Below, piece by piece: positions 35,044 to 45,542 of a stretch of 64,000 bases of DNA. The position numbers and the translations under genes were made by a program. This stretch comes from Aliivibrio wodanis (GTDB lineage Bacteria; Pseudomonadota; Gammaproteobacteria; Enterobacterales; Vibrionaceae): NCBI GenBank assembly GCA_000953695.1, contig LN554846.1, positions 1,674,001 through 1,738,000 of the forward strand, written 5' to 3'. Below the pieces are notes generated by a model, which saw nothing but the letters and a program-made list of their open reading frames with translations, was not told the DNA's origin and searched no databases. Numbering within the stretch: position 1 is the first letter of the stretch; each line of letters starts with the position of its first letter.

Positions 35044-35076
35044 AAAAAAAGCCCACTTTAATTAGCGGGCTTTTTA
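35044..35076 (-). terminator. Terminator of gyrA
   Basis: AAAAAAGCCC ... GGGCTTTTT stem-loop 20 bp past the gyrA stop; A and T runs on both sides let it act in both directions. Confidence 0.88.
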
Positions 35077-35095
35077 TTTAAGATTAAGTTAACAC

Positions 35096-37810
35096 TTATT
35101 CTTCTGTATCTTCAACGCCTGAATCATCAGCTTGAGGTGCTTCAGTTACTTCAGTATTGACTTCAGTCTCTGTTGCTTCGCCCTCTTCACCTTCAAAGAT
35201 TTCAAGCTCTTCTGGTTCATCAATACGTTGTAGACCAACTACATTCTCATCTTCAGCAGTACGGATCAAGGTAACACCTTGGGTATTACGACCCACTTGG
35301 CTCACTTCCGATACGCGTGTACGAACTAACGTACCTGCATCTGTGATCATCATGAACTCATCACCATCTTCAGTTTGAACCGCACCAACAACACTGCCGT
35401 TACGATCAGAAACCTTGATAGATACAACACCTTGAGTTGCACGACCTTTAGTTGGGTACTCAGCAAGTTCTGTACGTTTACCGTAACCATTTTCAGTTAC
35501 TGTAAGTACGTCGCCATCATTTTTAGGAACAATCAATGAGACAACTTTATCGCCACTTGCCAGTTTCATACCACGAACACCCGAAGCGGTACGACCCATT
35601 TGTCGAACCCCTTTGAACTTGATTTCTGGCTGACCATTTTCATCAAGAACTGGGTTACCATTCTCATCAAATACTTGAGTTTCTTCCGCTTCTTTGAAAC
35701 GAACAACTTTACCAAATTTAGAGAACAGCATGATTTCATTTGAACCATCAGTGATATCAACACCGATCAATGAATCATCTTCACGTAAATTAACTGCTAT
35801 CAGGCCGTTTGCACGAACTTTAGCAAATTGATCTAGTGATGTTTTCTTAACTGTACCATCACCTGTTGCCATGAAGATGTACTTATCTTCAGAGTATTCA
35901 GATACTGGTAGAATCGCTGTAATACGTTCACCTTCTTCTAGAGGAAGAATGTTAACGATAGGCTTACCACGAGCAGTACGGCTAGCTTGAGGAAGTTGGA
36001 ATACTTTCAAACTGTATGCTTTACCACGTGTAGAGAAGCAAAGGATATTATCATGAGTGTTAGCAACAAGTAGACGCTCGATGTAATCGGTGTCCTTCAT
36101 CTTCGTTGCACTCTTACCTTTACCACCACGACGCTGAGCTTCGTAGTCACCTAGGATTTGGTACTTAACATAACCTTCACGAGAAAGCGTTACTACTACG
36201 TCTTCTTGTGTGATTAAGTCTTCCATGTCGATATCGTGAATTGCTGCACCAATTTCAGTGCGACGCTCATCACCATAAGTATCACGAACTGCTACTAATT
36301 CGTCACGGATAACTTCCATTAGACGCTCAGTGCTTGCAAGGATATGCATTAGCTCTGCGATTTCGTCCAATAAAGCTTTGTATTCGTCTAGAATTTTTTC
36401 ATGCTCTAAACCAGTTAAACGGTGTAGGCGAAGTTCTAGAATTGCTTGAGCTTGTTGTTCCGTTAAGAAGTATTTACCTTCACGAATACCAAACTCTGGC
36501 TCTAACCAATCAGGGCGAGCTGCATCTGTACCTGCACGCTCTAGCATGTCAGCTACATTACCAAGATCCCAACCGCGAGCGACTAGGCCTTGCTTAGCTT
36601 CAGCTGGTGTCGGTGCATTTTTGATCAGCTCAATGATGTCATCAATATTTGCTAATGCTAGTGCCAAACCTTCAAGGATATGAGCACGATCACGCGCTTT
36701 GCGTAATTCAAAAATAGTACGACGAGTTACCACTTCACGACGGTGATCAACAAAACACTTCAACATTTCTTTTAAGTTGAATAGTTTTGGTTGGCCGTTG
36801 TCTAGCGCTACCATGTTTACGCCGAATGTAGTTTGAAGCTGAGTTAATGAATACAGGTTATTAAGAACCACTTCACCAACAGCATCGCGCTTACATTCGA
36901 TAACAATACGCATACCATCTTTATCAGATTCGTCGCGCAGTGCTGAAATGCCTTCTACTTTCTTATCTTTCACAAGCTCAGCAATTTTTTCAATCACACG
37001 TGCTTTGTTTACTTGATAAGGGATCTCAGTAACAATAATGGTTTCTTTGCCATTTTTGTCCGCTTCGATATTTGCTTTAGAGCGCATGTAAACTTTACCA
37101 CGACCTGTTTTATATGCATCAACGATGCCTTTACGACCACTGATTAATGCAGCTGTCGGAAAGTCAGGACCCGGAATATAGTTAATCAGCTCATCGATGG
37201 TGATATCTTCATTCTCGATGTAAGCCAAACAACCATTAACCACTTCAGTTAAATTATGAGGCGGAATGTTTGTTGCCATACCAACAGCGATACCTGATGC
37301 ACCATTAACTAATAAGTTTGGTACACGAGTTGGTAATACCGCAGGGATCTGTTCTGTACCATCATAGTTAGGAACGTAATCAACTGTTTCTTTATCTAAA
37401 TCAGCCAACAGTTCGTGAGCGATTTTCGACATACGAACTTCGGTATAACGCATCGCCGCCGCTGAATCCCCATCAATAGAACCAAAGTTACCTTGGCCAT
37501 CAACAAGCATGTAGCGTAGTGAGAACGGCTGCGCCATACGTACGATCGTATCGTATACAGCACTATCACCGTGTGGGTGATATTTACCAATTACGTCGCC
37601 GACAACACGGGCAGATTTTTTATATGGTTTATTCCAATCATTACCTAGTACATCCATCGCGAATAAAACACGGCGGTGTACAGGTTTTAGACCATCACGC
37701 ACATCTGGAAGAGCACGACCAACGATTACTGACATCGCATAGTCTAGGTATGAACCTCGAAGCTCATCTTCAATATTTACGGGCGTGATCCCTTTAGCAA
37801 GATCGCTCAT
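35096..37810 (-). CDS. gyrA: DNA gyrase subunit A
   Basis: 904 residues. Starts [17 protein letters not shown] after GAGGG; catalytic tyrosine in [11 protein letters not shown]-terminal beta-pinwheel with the GyrA box (QRRGGKG) and repeated blades; acidic tail. Gyrase introduces negative supercoils and is the quinolone target. Residues at positions 83 (S) and 87 (D) are the susceptible type. Divergent from ubiG, as in other vibrios and enterics. Confidence 0.98.
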   Translation of the reverse strand: MSDLAKGITPVNIEDELRGSYLDYAMSVIVGRALPDVRDGLKPVHRRVLFAMDVLGNDWNKPYKKSARVVGDVIGKYHPHGDSAVYDTIVRMAQPFSLRYMLVDGQGNFGSIDGDSAAAMRYTEVRMSKIAHELLADLDKETVDYVPNYDGTEQIPAVLPTRVPNLLVNGASGIAVGMATNIPPHNLTEVVNGCLAYIENEDITIDELINYIPGPDFPTAALISGRKGIVDAYKTGRGKVYMRSKANIEADKNGKETIIVTEIPYQVNKARVIEKIAELVKDKKVEGISALRDESDKDGMRIVIECKRDAVGEVVLNNLYSLTQLQTTFGVNMVALDNGQPKLFNLKEMLKCFVDHRREVVTRRTIFELRKARDRAHILEGLALALANIDDIIELIKNAPTPAEAKQGLVARGWDLGNVADMLERAGTDAARPDWLEPEFGIREGKYFLTEQQAQAILELRLHRLTGLEHEKILDEYKALLDEIAELMHILASTERLMEVIRDELVAVRDTYGDERRTEIGAAIHDIDMEDLITQEDVVVTLSREGYVKYQILGDYEAQRRGGKGKSATKMKDTDYIERLLVANTHDNILCFSTRGKAYSLKVFQLPQASRTARGKPIVNILPLEEGERITAILPVSEYSEDKYIFMATGDGTVKKTSLDQFAKVRANGLIAVNLREDDSLIGVDITDGSNEIMLFSKFGKVVRFKEAEETQVFDENGNPVLDENGQPEIKFKGVRQMGRTASGVRGMKLASGDKVVSLIVPKNDGDVLTVTENGYGKRTELAEYPTKGRATQGVVSIKVSDRNGSVVGAVQTEDGDEFMMITDAGTLVRTRVSEVSQVGRNTQGVTLIRTAEDENVVGLQRIDEPEELEIFEGEEGEATETEVNTEVTEAPQADDSGVEDTEE

Positions 37811-38137
37811 AGAGCCAATATCCCTCAATTAGTTCTGTCGTATCAATATCAATTACTCTGTCTGCTATTATGTTCTTTATAAAAGACAAAGTAATTGATA
37901 CTGATAAACGTGCAAGATTGCAAAATATAGCACATAACACTTCGAGTTCGCATCGTTTTAATTCGCAAAATAGATCTTAAGCTTAAGAAACCGACGAAAT
38001 CAGGAGTAAGTCACACAGCGATTCATCATATTCTTGAAAAACCTCATAAAAATCGATGAAAAAAACATCATTTTAAACACTCTCTTTCTGTTTTTTTTCT
38101 GTATATAATAAAAGAAGATAAAAAAGGAATATGAATT
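37811..38137. promoter_or_regulatory. gyrA-ubiG divergent promoter region
   Basis: A 327-bp gap with A/T-rich stretches on both sides. It should hold both promoters; I see no clear operator or RNA gene. Confidence 0.4.
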
Positions 38138-38842
38138 ATGACTCAGCAGTTAAATGTCGATCCGGCAGAAATCAAAAAATTTGAAGATATGGCGTCTCGT
38201 TGGTGGGATCTTGAAGGTGAATTTAAACCACTACACCAAATCAATCCATTACGCCTGAACTACGTATTAGATAATGCCAATGGCTTATTTGGTAAAAAGA
38301 TATTAGATGTAGGCTGTGGCGGCGGTATCTTAGCTGAGAGCATGGCAAAGCAAGGTGCTGATGTTATCGGGTTAGATATGGGAAAAGAGCCTCTTACTGT
38401 TGCTCGTTTACACGCTTTAGAGACAGGGACTACGTTGGAATACATCCAATCTACTGCCGAACAGCACGCTGAAGAAAATCCTGAGACCTATGATGTGGTT
38501 ACCTGCATGGAAATGCTGGAACATGTCCCTGATCCACTATCAGTGATTCGCTCATGTGCGAAAATGGTAAAACCAGGTGGCCACGTATTTTTCTCAACAC
38601 TGAATCGTAATATTAAATCGTATTTATTTGCGATTGTAGGTGCTGAGCAACTACTTAAACTAGTACCTAAAGGCACACATGACCACAATAAGTTCATCCG
38701 CCCTTCTGAATTAATGAAGATGCTAGATCAAACTGCATTACAAGAACAAGGTATTACCGGCTTACATTACAATCCATTAACAGATGTCTATTCATTAGGC
38801 AAAAATGTTGATGTGAATTATATCGTTCACACCACTTTATAA
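38138..38842 (+). CDS. ubiG: Ubiquinone biosynthesis O-methyltransferase UbiG
   Basis: 234 residues. Class I SAM fold: motif [20 protein letters not shown], acidic loop [21 protein letters not shown], then the membrane-contact insertion [28 protein letters not shown] typical of UbiG. It methylates two hydroxyl groups in ubiquinone synthesis. AAGGA precedes the ATG; a terminator follows. Confidence 0.95.
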   Translation: MTQQLNVDPAEIKKFEDMASRWWDLEGEFKPLHQINPLRLNYVLDNANGLFGKKILDVGCGGGILAESMAKQGADVIGLDMGKEPLTVARLHALETGTTLEYIQSTAEQHAEENPETYDVVTCMEMLEHVPDPLSVIRSCAKMVKPGGHVFFSTLNRNIKSYLFAIVGAEQLLKLVPKGTHDHNKFIRPSELMKMLDQTALQEQGITGLHYNPLTDVYSLGKNVDVNYIVHTTL

Positions 38843-38868
38843 ATTAAAGCTCGCTAATTACTTTCTTT

Positions 38869-38914
38869 AAGCCCTTCTTACTTTTAATTAAGTAGTTATG
38901 AAGGGCTTTATTTT
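38869..38914 (+). terminator. Terminator of ubiG
   Basis: AAGCCCTTC / GAAGGGCTT stem, 22-nt A/T-rich loop, followed by TATTTT. Confidence 0.75.
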
Positions 38915-39328
38915 GAATTATCTTATCACTATTTTTAGTTGCCAAATCATCATAATGATCAGATCGCCGTACAACAAATCATCATTTTCATTTGAATCTT
39001 AGAGATCCATCTAAACCACAAAAATCAAGAAAAATATTTTTTTGACTGGCTACTTCTCAACCATTACGAAATACGCTATTTCTGAACACTTGATATCACT
39101 AAACTTACTCGGTTAGTAGTTACTTACTGTTTTTTTTAATTCATAGGTTATCCACAGGCAAGTCTCATTTTCTAGCTTGATCAGTCGCCTTTTTATCATT
39201 ATCTTGTAGCCAATTATTTAGTTAAGCCCTATATGTTGTGTTTGCTTATCAAATTAACACTATACGCTTGATCACAAATTAATAACGATAATTACAAAAA
39301 ATACATAGATTCTAAGGAAAAGCCGCAA
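38915..39328. promoter_or_regulatory. nrdA control region with DnaA box and possible NrdR boxes
   Basis: A perfect DnaA box TTATCCACA lies at 39148-39156. Two partly conserved NrdR-like 16-mers follow, CCTATATGTTGTGTTT (about 39228-39243) and ACACTATACGCTTGAT (39257-39272), about 29 bp centre to centre. DnaA and NrdR control of nrdAB is known in E. coli. The rest of the gap shows no gene. Confidence 0.6.
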
Positions 39329-41605
39329 ATGACCCAACAGCTTACCGTTACTAAGCGAAATGGCACCACAGAAAAGATCAATTTAGAGAAGATCCATAAA
39401 GTGATCACGTGGGCAGCAGAAGATCTTGATAACGTTTCAGTGTCTCAAGTTGAAATGAAATCTCACATCCAATTCTACGATGGAATGAAGACATCTGATA
39501 TTCATGAAACCATCATTAAAGCCGCTGCTGATCTTATTTCTGAAGAAACGCCAGATTACCAATATCTTGCTGCTCGTTTGTCGGTTTTCCATCTTCGTAA
39601 AAAAGCCTATGGTAAATTTGAGCCGCCAACTCTATTCTCTCATGTTAATAACCTGATTGAACTAGGTAAATACGATAAGCACATTACAGAAGATTATACT
39701 GAAGCTGAATTTGCTCTGATGGATGAAATGATCGATCATGATCGTGATATGGATTTTTCATACGCAGCAGTTAAACAACTTGAAGGTAAATACTTCGTTC
39801 AGAACCGTGTAACGGGCGAGATCTACGAAAGTGCACAGTTCCTATATATTCTTGTTGCTGCATGTTTATTTGCTAAATATCCTAAAGATACGCGTCTTGA
39901 TTACATTCAACGCTTCTACGATGCGACATCTAAATTTAAGATTTCATTGCCAACACCAATCATGTCAGGTGTTCGTACCCCTACACGTCAGTTCAGCTCA
40001 TGTGTATTAATTGAGTGTGATGATAGCCTAGATTCAATCAACGCGACTGCTGGATCAATTGTACGTTATGTATCTCAACGTGCTGGTATTGGTATCAATG
40101 CTGGTCGTATCCGCGCTCTAGGCTCTGAAATCCGTGATGGTGAAGCTTTTCACACCGGTTGTATCCCATTCTACAAATACTTCCAAACAGCAGTAAAATG
40201 TTGTTCTCAAGGTGGTGTCCGTGGTGGCGCAGCAACTCTGTTCTACCCTATTTGGCACCGTGAAGTAGAATCGCTACTAGTGCTAAAAAACAACCGTGGT
40301 GTTGAAGAAAACCGTGTACGTCATATGGACTACGGTGTTCAAATTAACAAGCTTATGTATACTCGTTTAATTAAAGGCGAACACATTAGCTTATTCTCAC
40401 CATCTGATGTTCCTGGCTTATATGATGCTTTCTTTGCTGACCAAGTTGAATTTGAACGTCTATACGAAAAATACGAGCAAGATACCTCAATCAAGCGTGA
40501 AACAATTAAAGCGATAGAGTTATTCTCTCTACTAATGCAAGAGCGAGCTTCAACAGGTCGTATCTACATTCAAAACGTCGACCACTGTAATACGCATAGC
40601 CCGTTCGACCCAAGTGTTGCGCCAGTACGCCAATCTAACCTTTGTTTAGAAATTGCACTTCCAACTAAGCCATTAACACACGTTAATGACGAAGAAGGTG
40701 AAATCGCATTATGTACTCTGTCAGCATTCAACTTAGGTGCGATTGAAAAGCTAGAAGAACTTGAAGAATTAGCAAACCTTGCAGTACGCGCTCTTGATGC
40801 GCTACTTGATTATCAAGATTACCCTCTTCCAGCAGCTTATAAATCAACAATGAATCGCCGTACTTTAGGTGTAGGTGTGATTAACTATGCTTACTACCTT
40901 GCTAAAAATGGTGTGAAGTATTCTGACGGTAGTGCAAATGGTTTAACACATAAAACATTTGAAGCGATTCAATTCTATCTTCTAAAGGCATCCGTTGGTT
41001 TAGCAAAAGAGCAAGGTGCTTGTCCTGCTTTTAATGAAACAACTTATTCTCAAGGCATTCTACCTATCGATTCTTATAAGAAAGACATCGATAAAGTGTG
41101 TGATGAGCAATTGCATTTAGATTGGGAAGAGCTTCGTGAAGAGATCAAAACTCACGGTCTTCGTAACTCAACATTATCAGCATTAATGCCTTCTGAGACA
41201 TCTTCTCAGATCTCAAATGCAACTAATGGTATTGAGCCACCACGTGGTTTTGTCTCTATTAAGGCATCAAAAGATGGGATCTTAAAGCAAGTAGTCCCTG
41301 ATTATGTAAACTTAAAAGAGAACTACGAACTACTGTGGAATATTGGTTCTAATGATGGTTATTTACAGCTAGTTGGCATCATGCAGAAATTTATTGACCA
41401 AGCGATTTCAGCAAATACTAACTATGACCCAAGCACTCAAGCAAATGGCAAAGTACCAATGAAGTTGCTATTAAAAGATCTGCTTACGGCTTATAAATTA
41501 GGTTTGAAAACACTGTACTACCATAACACCCGTGATGGTGCGAGCGATGCACAAGGTGATTTAGGGCAAGATGACGATTGTGCAGGCGGTGGTTGTAAGA
41601 TCTAA
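39329..41605 (+). CDS. nrdA: Class Ia ribonucleotide reductase, alpha subunit NrdA
   Basis: 758 residues (E. coli 761). N-terminal ATP-cone; active-site cysteines in FSSCVLIECDD and QSNLCLEIALPT; C-terminal redox pair in CAGGGCKI. It makes dNTP precursors with NrdB under aerobic conditions. AAGGA lies 10-12 bp before the ATG. It is followed by two strong hairpins before nrdB. Confidence 0.97.
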   Translation: MTQQLTVTKRNGTTEKINLEKIHKVITWAAEDLDNVSVSQVEMKSHIQFYDGMKTSDIHETIIKAAADLISEETPDYQYLAARLSVFHLRKKAYGKFEPPTLFSHVNNLIELGKYDKHITEDYTEAEFALMDEMIDHDRDMDFSYAAVKQLEGKYFVQNRVTGEIYESAQFLYILVAACLFAKYPKDTRLDYIQRFYDATSKFKISLPTPIMSGVRTPTRQFSSCVLIECDDSLDSINATAGSIVRYVSQRAGIGINAGRIRALGSEIRDGEAFHTGCIPFYKYFQTAVKCCSQGGVRGGAATLFYPIWHREVESLLVLKNNRGVEENRVRHMDYGVQINKLMYTRLIKGEHISLFSPSDVPGLYDAFFADQVEFERLYEKYEQDTSIKRETIKAIELFSLLMQERASTGRIYIQNVDHCNTHSPFDPSVAPVRQSNLCLEIALPTKPLTHVNDEEGEIALCTLSAFNLGAIEKLEELEELANLAVRALDALLDYQDYPLPAAYKSTMNRRTLGVGVINYAYYLAKNGVKYSDGSANGLTHKTFEAIQFYLLKASVGLAKEQGACPAFNETTYSQGILPIDSYKKDIDKVCDEQLHLDWEELREEIKTHGLRNSTLSALMPSETSSQISNATNGIEPPRGFVSIKASKDGILKQVVPDYVNLKENYELLWNIGSNDGYLQLVGIMQKFIDQAISANTNYDPSTQANGKVPMKLLLKDLLTAYKLGLKTLYYHNTRDGASDAQGDLGQDDDCAGGGCKI

Positions 41606-41619
41606 CGTTTCATTTTAAA

Positions 41620-41655
41620 ATTAAGCCCGCTTTTATGGCGGGCTTAATTGTTTTT
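41620..41655 (+). terminator. Terminator-like hairpin between nrdA and nrdB
   Basis: TTAAGCCCGC / GCGGGCTTAA stem followed by TTGTTTTT. It should reduce read-through into nrdB, so it is probably a partial terminator or nrdB has its own promoter. Confidence 0.7.
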
Positions 41656-41673
41656 AGCTCCCGTTACATTACG

Positions 41674-41714
41674 TGATACCGATAAGCATTTGTATAAAGT
41701 GCTTATCGGTATCA
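41674..41714 (+). repeat. 15-bp perfect inverted repeat between nrdA and nrdB
   Basis: TGATACCGATAAGCA and its exact complement TGCTTATCGGTATCA, 11-nt loop, no T run, 59 bp before nrdB. May be an RNA-stability or processing hairpin, or a small mobile palindromic repeat. Confidence 0.7.
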
Positions 41715-41772
41715 TCATTTCATAAGAATAAAGCCCTTCGTTTCTTTTGGCTTTAACAACATTGAGGTTTCC

Positions 41773-42906
41773 ATGGCGTATAGTACTTTTCGACAAGAAA
41801 AAAATGATCAATTGAAAGAGCCTATGTTTTTAGGTAACTCGGTAAATGTTGCTCGTTATGACCAACAAAAATTTCAGATCTTTGAAAAACTTATCGAAAA
41901 GCAACTGTCGTTCTTTTGGCGTCCAGAAGAGGTTGATGTTTCTGGTGATCGTATTGATTACCATAACCTACCAGATCATGAGCAACATATTTTTATCAGT
42001 AACTTAAAATATCAAACGCTACTCGATTCGATTCAAGGTCGTAGCCCAAATGTTGCCCTACTGCCTTTAGTTTCACTACCAGAATTAGAAACTTGGATTG
42101 AGACTTGGTCTTTCTCTGAAACAATCCACTCACGTTCATACACCCATATTGTTCGTAATATCGTGAATAATCCATCAATTATTTTTGATGATATCGTCGA
42201 GAATGAAGAAATTCTAAAGCGTGCAAAAGACATTGCACACTATTATGATAACTTGATCCAAGCGACAAATGATTACCATCGTTTAGGTGAAGGTACTCAT
42301 ACTATCAATAACGAAGAAATTATTGTTTCAAAGCGTGAGTTAAAGAAAAAACTCTATCTTTGTTTAATGTCTGTTAATGCACTAGAAGCGATTCGTTTCT
42401 ATGTCAGCTTTGCTTGTTCTTTTGCTTTTGCAGAACGAAAATTAATGGAAGGTAATGCCAAGATCATAAAACTGATCGCTCGTGATGAAGCCCTTCACTT
42501 AACTAGTACCCAACATATGGTAAACCTGCTTCGTACAGGCCAAGATGACCCTGAGTTTATTGAAATTGCAGCTGAGTGTGAGCAAGAGTGCTTTGATTTA
42601 TTTAAAGCAGCAGCTGAGCAAGAAAAAGAATGGGCAAGCTACTTATTTAAAGACGGTTCAATGATCGGTCTAAACAAAGATATTCTTTGCCAATATGTTG
42701 AATATATTACGAATCTACGTATGAAAGCAGTTGGTCTTAATAGTGCATATGAAGGTGCAACTCAAAACCCAATTCCATGGATCAACTCTTGGTTAAGCTC
42801 TGATAACGTTCAAGTTGCTCCTCAAGAAGCAGAAATTAGCTCTTACTTAGTTGGTCAAATTGATAACGACATCGACGCTGACGATCTTGGTGACTTTGAG
42901 TTATAA
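41773..42906 (+). CDS. nrdB: Class Ia ribonucleotide reductase, beta subunit NrdB
   Basis: 377 residues (E. coli 376). Metal ligands in [27 protein letters not shown] and [12 protein letters not shown]; the tyrosyl radical lies in IAHYYDNL. It generates the radical used by NrdA. The ferredoxin gene yfaE, which follows nrdB in E. coli, is absent here; a terminator follows directly. Confidence 0.97.
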   Translation: MAYSTFRQEKNDQLKEPMFLGNSVNVARYDQQKFQIFEKLIEKQLSFFWRPEEVDVSGDRIDYHNLPDHEQHIFISNLKYQTLLDSIQGRSPNVALLPLVSLPELETWIETWSFSETIHSRSYTHIVRNIVNNPSIIFDDIVENEEILKRAKDIAHYYDNLIQATNDYHRLGEGTHTINNEEIIVSKRELKKKLYLCLMSVNALEAIRFYVSFACSFAFAERKLMEGNAKIIKLIARDEALHLTSTQHMVNLLRTGQDDPEFIEIAAECEQECFDLFKAAAEQEKEWASYLFKDGSMIGLNKDILCQYVEYITNLRMKAVGLNSAYEGATQNPIPWINSWLSSDNVQVAPQEAEISSYLVGQIDNDIDADDLGDFEL

Positions 42907-42925
42907 TAAGCCAAACTAAAAATAC

Positions 42926-42955
42926 AAAAACGCCGAGACTATGCTCGGCGTTTTT
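42926..42955. terminator. Bidirectional terminator between nrdB and volA
   Basis: AAAAACGCCGAG / CTCGGCGTTTTT stem with 6-nt loop. Confidence 0.95.
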
Positions 42956-42973
42956 ATATCTATCATATTAGAT

Positions 42974-45496
42974 TTATCTATCTAATAGCACTTCATCTTC
43001 AGGTGTTAACTCAACTACCCCACCACCACTTAAAAATGCAGTTGCTTGGCGTGCCACTGAGTCAGATGCTAACTTCACTGTGGCGAAGTCTCTTGTTCCT
43101 TGCGTTACATCATCTGTTAATGTGCCGACACCAATATTATGATTACCTTCAATAAGATGTGAATATGAACGGTTAGTCCCATCACGAACATCATTAAGTT
43201 GTAATGCCTTTTCTAATGGTTCTGCACCCGCTAGTGGGAACTCTGTAATATTCATTGAGTAATATGGTACTTGCTCTTCACCAAACCCACACTCAGAACT
43301 TACTGATGCCATCTCTTTTGAACCTTCAAAAGCAATACAACGAGTAATCATAGTTTGTCCATCTAGTTCTACTTTAATTGGAACCGTCTGATCAGCAGCA
43401 GTTAAACCTGTAAACTGACCGTCAAATAATGTTCCTTTGCTGTCTTTATTGCCAACAGCTGTGATAGCTAAAATAGGTTCATCAACCAGATCTGCCGCAT
43501 AATTTAATGGATCAGCAGTATCAACTACGGCTTGGATCAGGTACTGGAATTCTGATAAAAATTGAGGTGAAATTACATCAGACTTTGCAAGGTATGCCTT
43601 CGGATTATTTTCAGCAAATACTCTTACAGCATCTAATGTTGCTTGTTCATCACCAACAACATCAATCTCTAATTCTCGAGCCATACGTAGACGATATTCA
43701 GGTAAGAACTTAACTGCTGGTGGTACTTCATCTTTACCAAGCCAATTTGAGTTCATAACAATACCACCAATCGCACCGCCTGGATTTGCTAAAATAGTTC
43801 CAGTAAACGGAGTTCCGGTAGATTGCATTGCATTACGCTTTTCGATACCGGCAGCAGTTGCTGCAGCAATAGCTCCCATTGAGTGACCATAAATACTAAT
43901 GTTTGATGCATCAAAGCGATAGTAATCATCCGTTGTTGGCGTTGCAATAGAAGCAACAGCAGCTTTAAGGTTTAAAATATCGGCAACTACTTTTCTAAAA
44001 TTATCACGCGATGTAAGTAACGCATCAGCTTTTAAGAAATTTTTAGAATCAGCATGGTCATGACCCGCAAATAAACCACGTACTGATGAGCTTACTGAGA
44101 TATCATAATTACCAGCCAACTGCACCGCATCTGGTGTATTTTTAAAGCACGTTTGATCTGCTTTGCCGTCATTATCGCAATCAAAACCAGCATTGCCTTC
44201 TAAGCTAACTGAGCGTGAACCATGATAAATATGGTCAATAGCAATTACCGCATAATCAGTATTACCAGATGGGCTTGGAGTGTTAGCCATTTGAGATTGA
44301 ACAAAATTATCTAACCCTGTCATTCCACCATTACCCAGCTCTTTTACTGCAGTAATACCATGTGCGGCAATAATCACAGGAACCGTTTGCTGTTGTGGTA
44401 CTTTTGAACCACCAAAACCTGTTGATTTTTTCTCAGGAAAAACCATTTGAACTTCAACAGTTGATGTCGTGGTATCCGAGAAATCGATTGGTTGATATAG
44501 CTTAGGGCAACTTGTTTTTGTATATTTGAAGCTTTCTAAATGCGCATTAGCACCATTCAAGTTAAACCAAAAGCTAGCTGATTCTAGGTTATCGACATCT
44601 TCACTACATTGACTAATCACTGCACTAATCGAAGGTAAATAGTTTGGTATTTCAAGGGTTCCTGACAGTTTTTCAACACACTCACTGCCTTTACAATCTA
44701 GCGGAAACGATGAGATTTTATCTGAATAATATGGCTGTGAGTCAGCCGAATCAAACTGAATACCTGCATTGGTAGTAATTAAAGATTCAAGCTCAGTACC
44801 AATACTTTGAGTTGTAATGTTCGCAGCGTATAAAATAGCCTCTGTAACACCAATGGCATTTGCTTCTGCTGATTGGATCTCAAGAGCAATGGCGTCACTG
44901 CCCGCCTTCTTATTAAGATACGCATCAGATGAAAGTACCGATACGCCTTCTTGATCTTTTAATTCTTCTGTCACTACTAACGTATAAGTTGTCGCGTCAT
45001 CAAATACTTTTAGTGGAAGAATTTGCAAATGGCCAAAGCTTGATATTTGCACTGTAAAATCGAGATCATAAGTTAATTCACTGTTACCATTAAACAATCT
45101 CACTGCATTAATGAAAGTACTTGTATCTATTTGTGATACATCACCCGTCATTGGTAATGTAAAAGGAGCTGTCGTTGACCAACCATCCAAATCTTCCATT
45201 GCACATTTGGTCGCGTTCTCAACATCTCCCTGTTGCTCGTCAGCTAAGTCAGTTTGACCACAACCAAAAACAACTAGCTTACTAGTCGTTGTACCATTAC
45301 TAGCGATCTTGTATAGATCGTTTGGCATTGGGATATTATTGTCATTTGCGATTTCTTTCGTATTTTCCATACCAAAAGAAAACTTCAAATTAGCTGGACC
45401 TTTCGTAGTACTATCGTTGCTGTCTGAGCCACACGCTGTTAAACCAGCTGTCGCTAAAGCAATTGCTACGTATTTAGAAATTGTGTTTAATTTCAT
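42974..45496 (-). CDS. volA: VolA-like surface lipoprotein lysophospholipase
   Basis: 840 residues with a lipoprotein signal (ALATAGLTAC, Cys22) and the lipase elbow GHSMGAI, the pattern of the Pla-1/cef lipase family. In Vibrio cholerae VolA is a surface-exposed lipase that frees fatty acids from lysophosphatidylcholine for uptake by FadL. Here it lies 46 bp downstream of a fadL gene on the same strand, the same partnership. Terminated by the shared nrdB hairpin. Confidence 0.88.
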   Translation of the reverse strand: MKLNTISKYVAIALATAGLTACGSDSNDSTTKGPANLKFSFGMENTKEIANDNNIPMPNDLYKIASNGTTTSKLVVFGCGQTDLADEQQGDVENATKCAMEDLDGWSTTAPFTLPMTGDVSQIDTSTFINAVRLFNGNSELTYDLDFTVQISSFGHLQILPLKVFDDATTYTLVVTEELKDQEGVSVLSSDAYLNKKAGSDAIALEIQSAEANAIGVTEAILYAANITTQSIGTELESLITTNAGIQFDSADSQPYYSDKISSFPLDCKGSECVEKLSGTLEIPNYLPSISAVISQCSEDVDNLESASFWFNLNGANAHLESFKYTKTSCPKLYQPIDFSDTTTSTVEVQMVFPEKKSTGFGGSKVPQQQTVPVIIAAHGITAVKELGNGGMTGLDNFVQSQMANTPSPSGNTDYAVIAIDHIYHGSRSVSLEGNAGFDCDNDGKADQTCFKNTPDAVQLAGNYDISVSSSVRGLFAGHDHADSKNFLKADALLTSRDNFRKVVADILNLKAAVASIATPTTDDYYRFDASNISIYGHSMGAIAAATAAGIEKRNAMQSTGTPFTGTILANPGGAIGGIVMNSNWLGKDEVPPAVKFLPEYRLRMARELEIDVVGDEQATLDAVRVFAENNPKAYLAKSDVISPQFLSEFQYLIQAVVDTADPLNYAADLVDEPILAITAVGNKDSKGTLFDGQFTGLTAADQTVPIKVELDGQTMITRCIAFEGSKEMASVSSECGFGEEQVPYYSMNITEFPLAGAEPLEKALQLNDVRDGTNRSYSHLIEGNHNIGVGTLTDDVTQGTRDFATVKLASDSVARQATAFLSGGGVVELTPEDEVLLDR

Positions 45497-45542
45497 CTTT
45501 AATTCTCTTTAGTAATACCCTGCTAAAAAGCAGAGCAAAGTA

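Noticed and set aside
42907-42973. Expected yfaE ferredoxin gene after nrdB
   Set aside because: Only a terminator lies between nrdB and the convergent volA gene; there is no room for yfaE.
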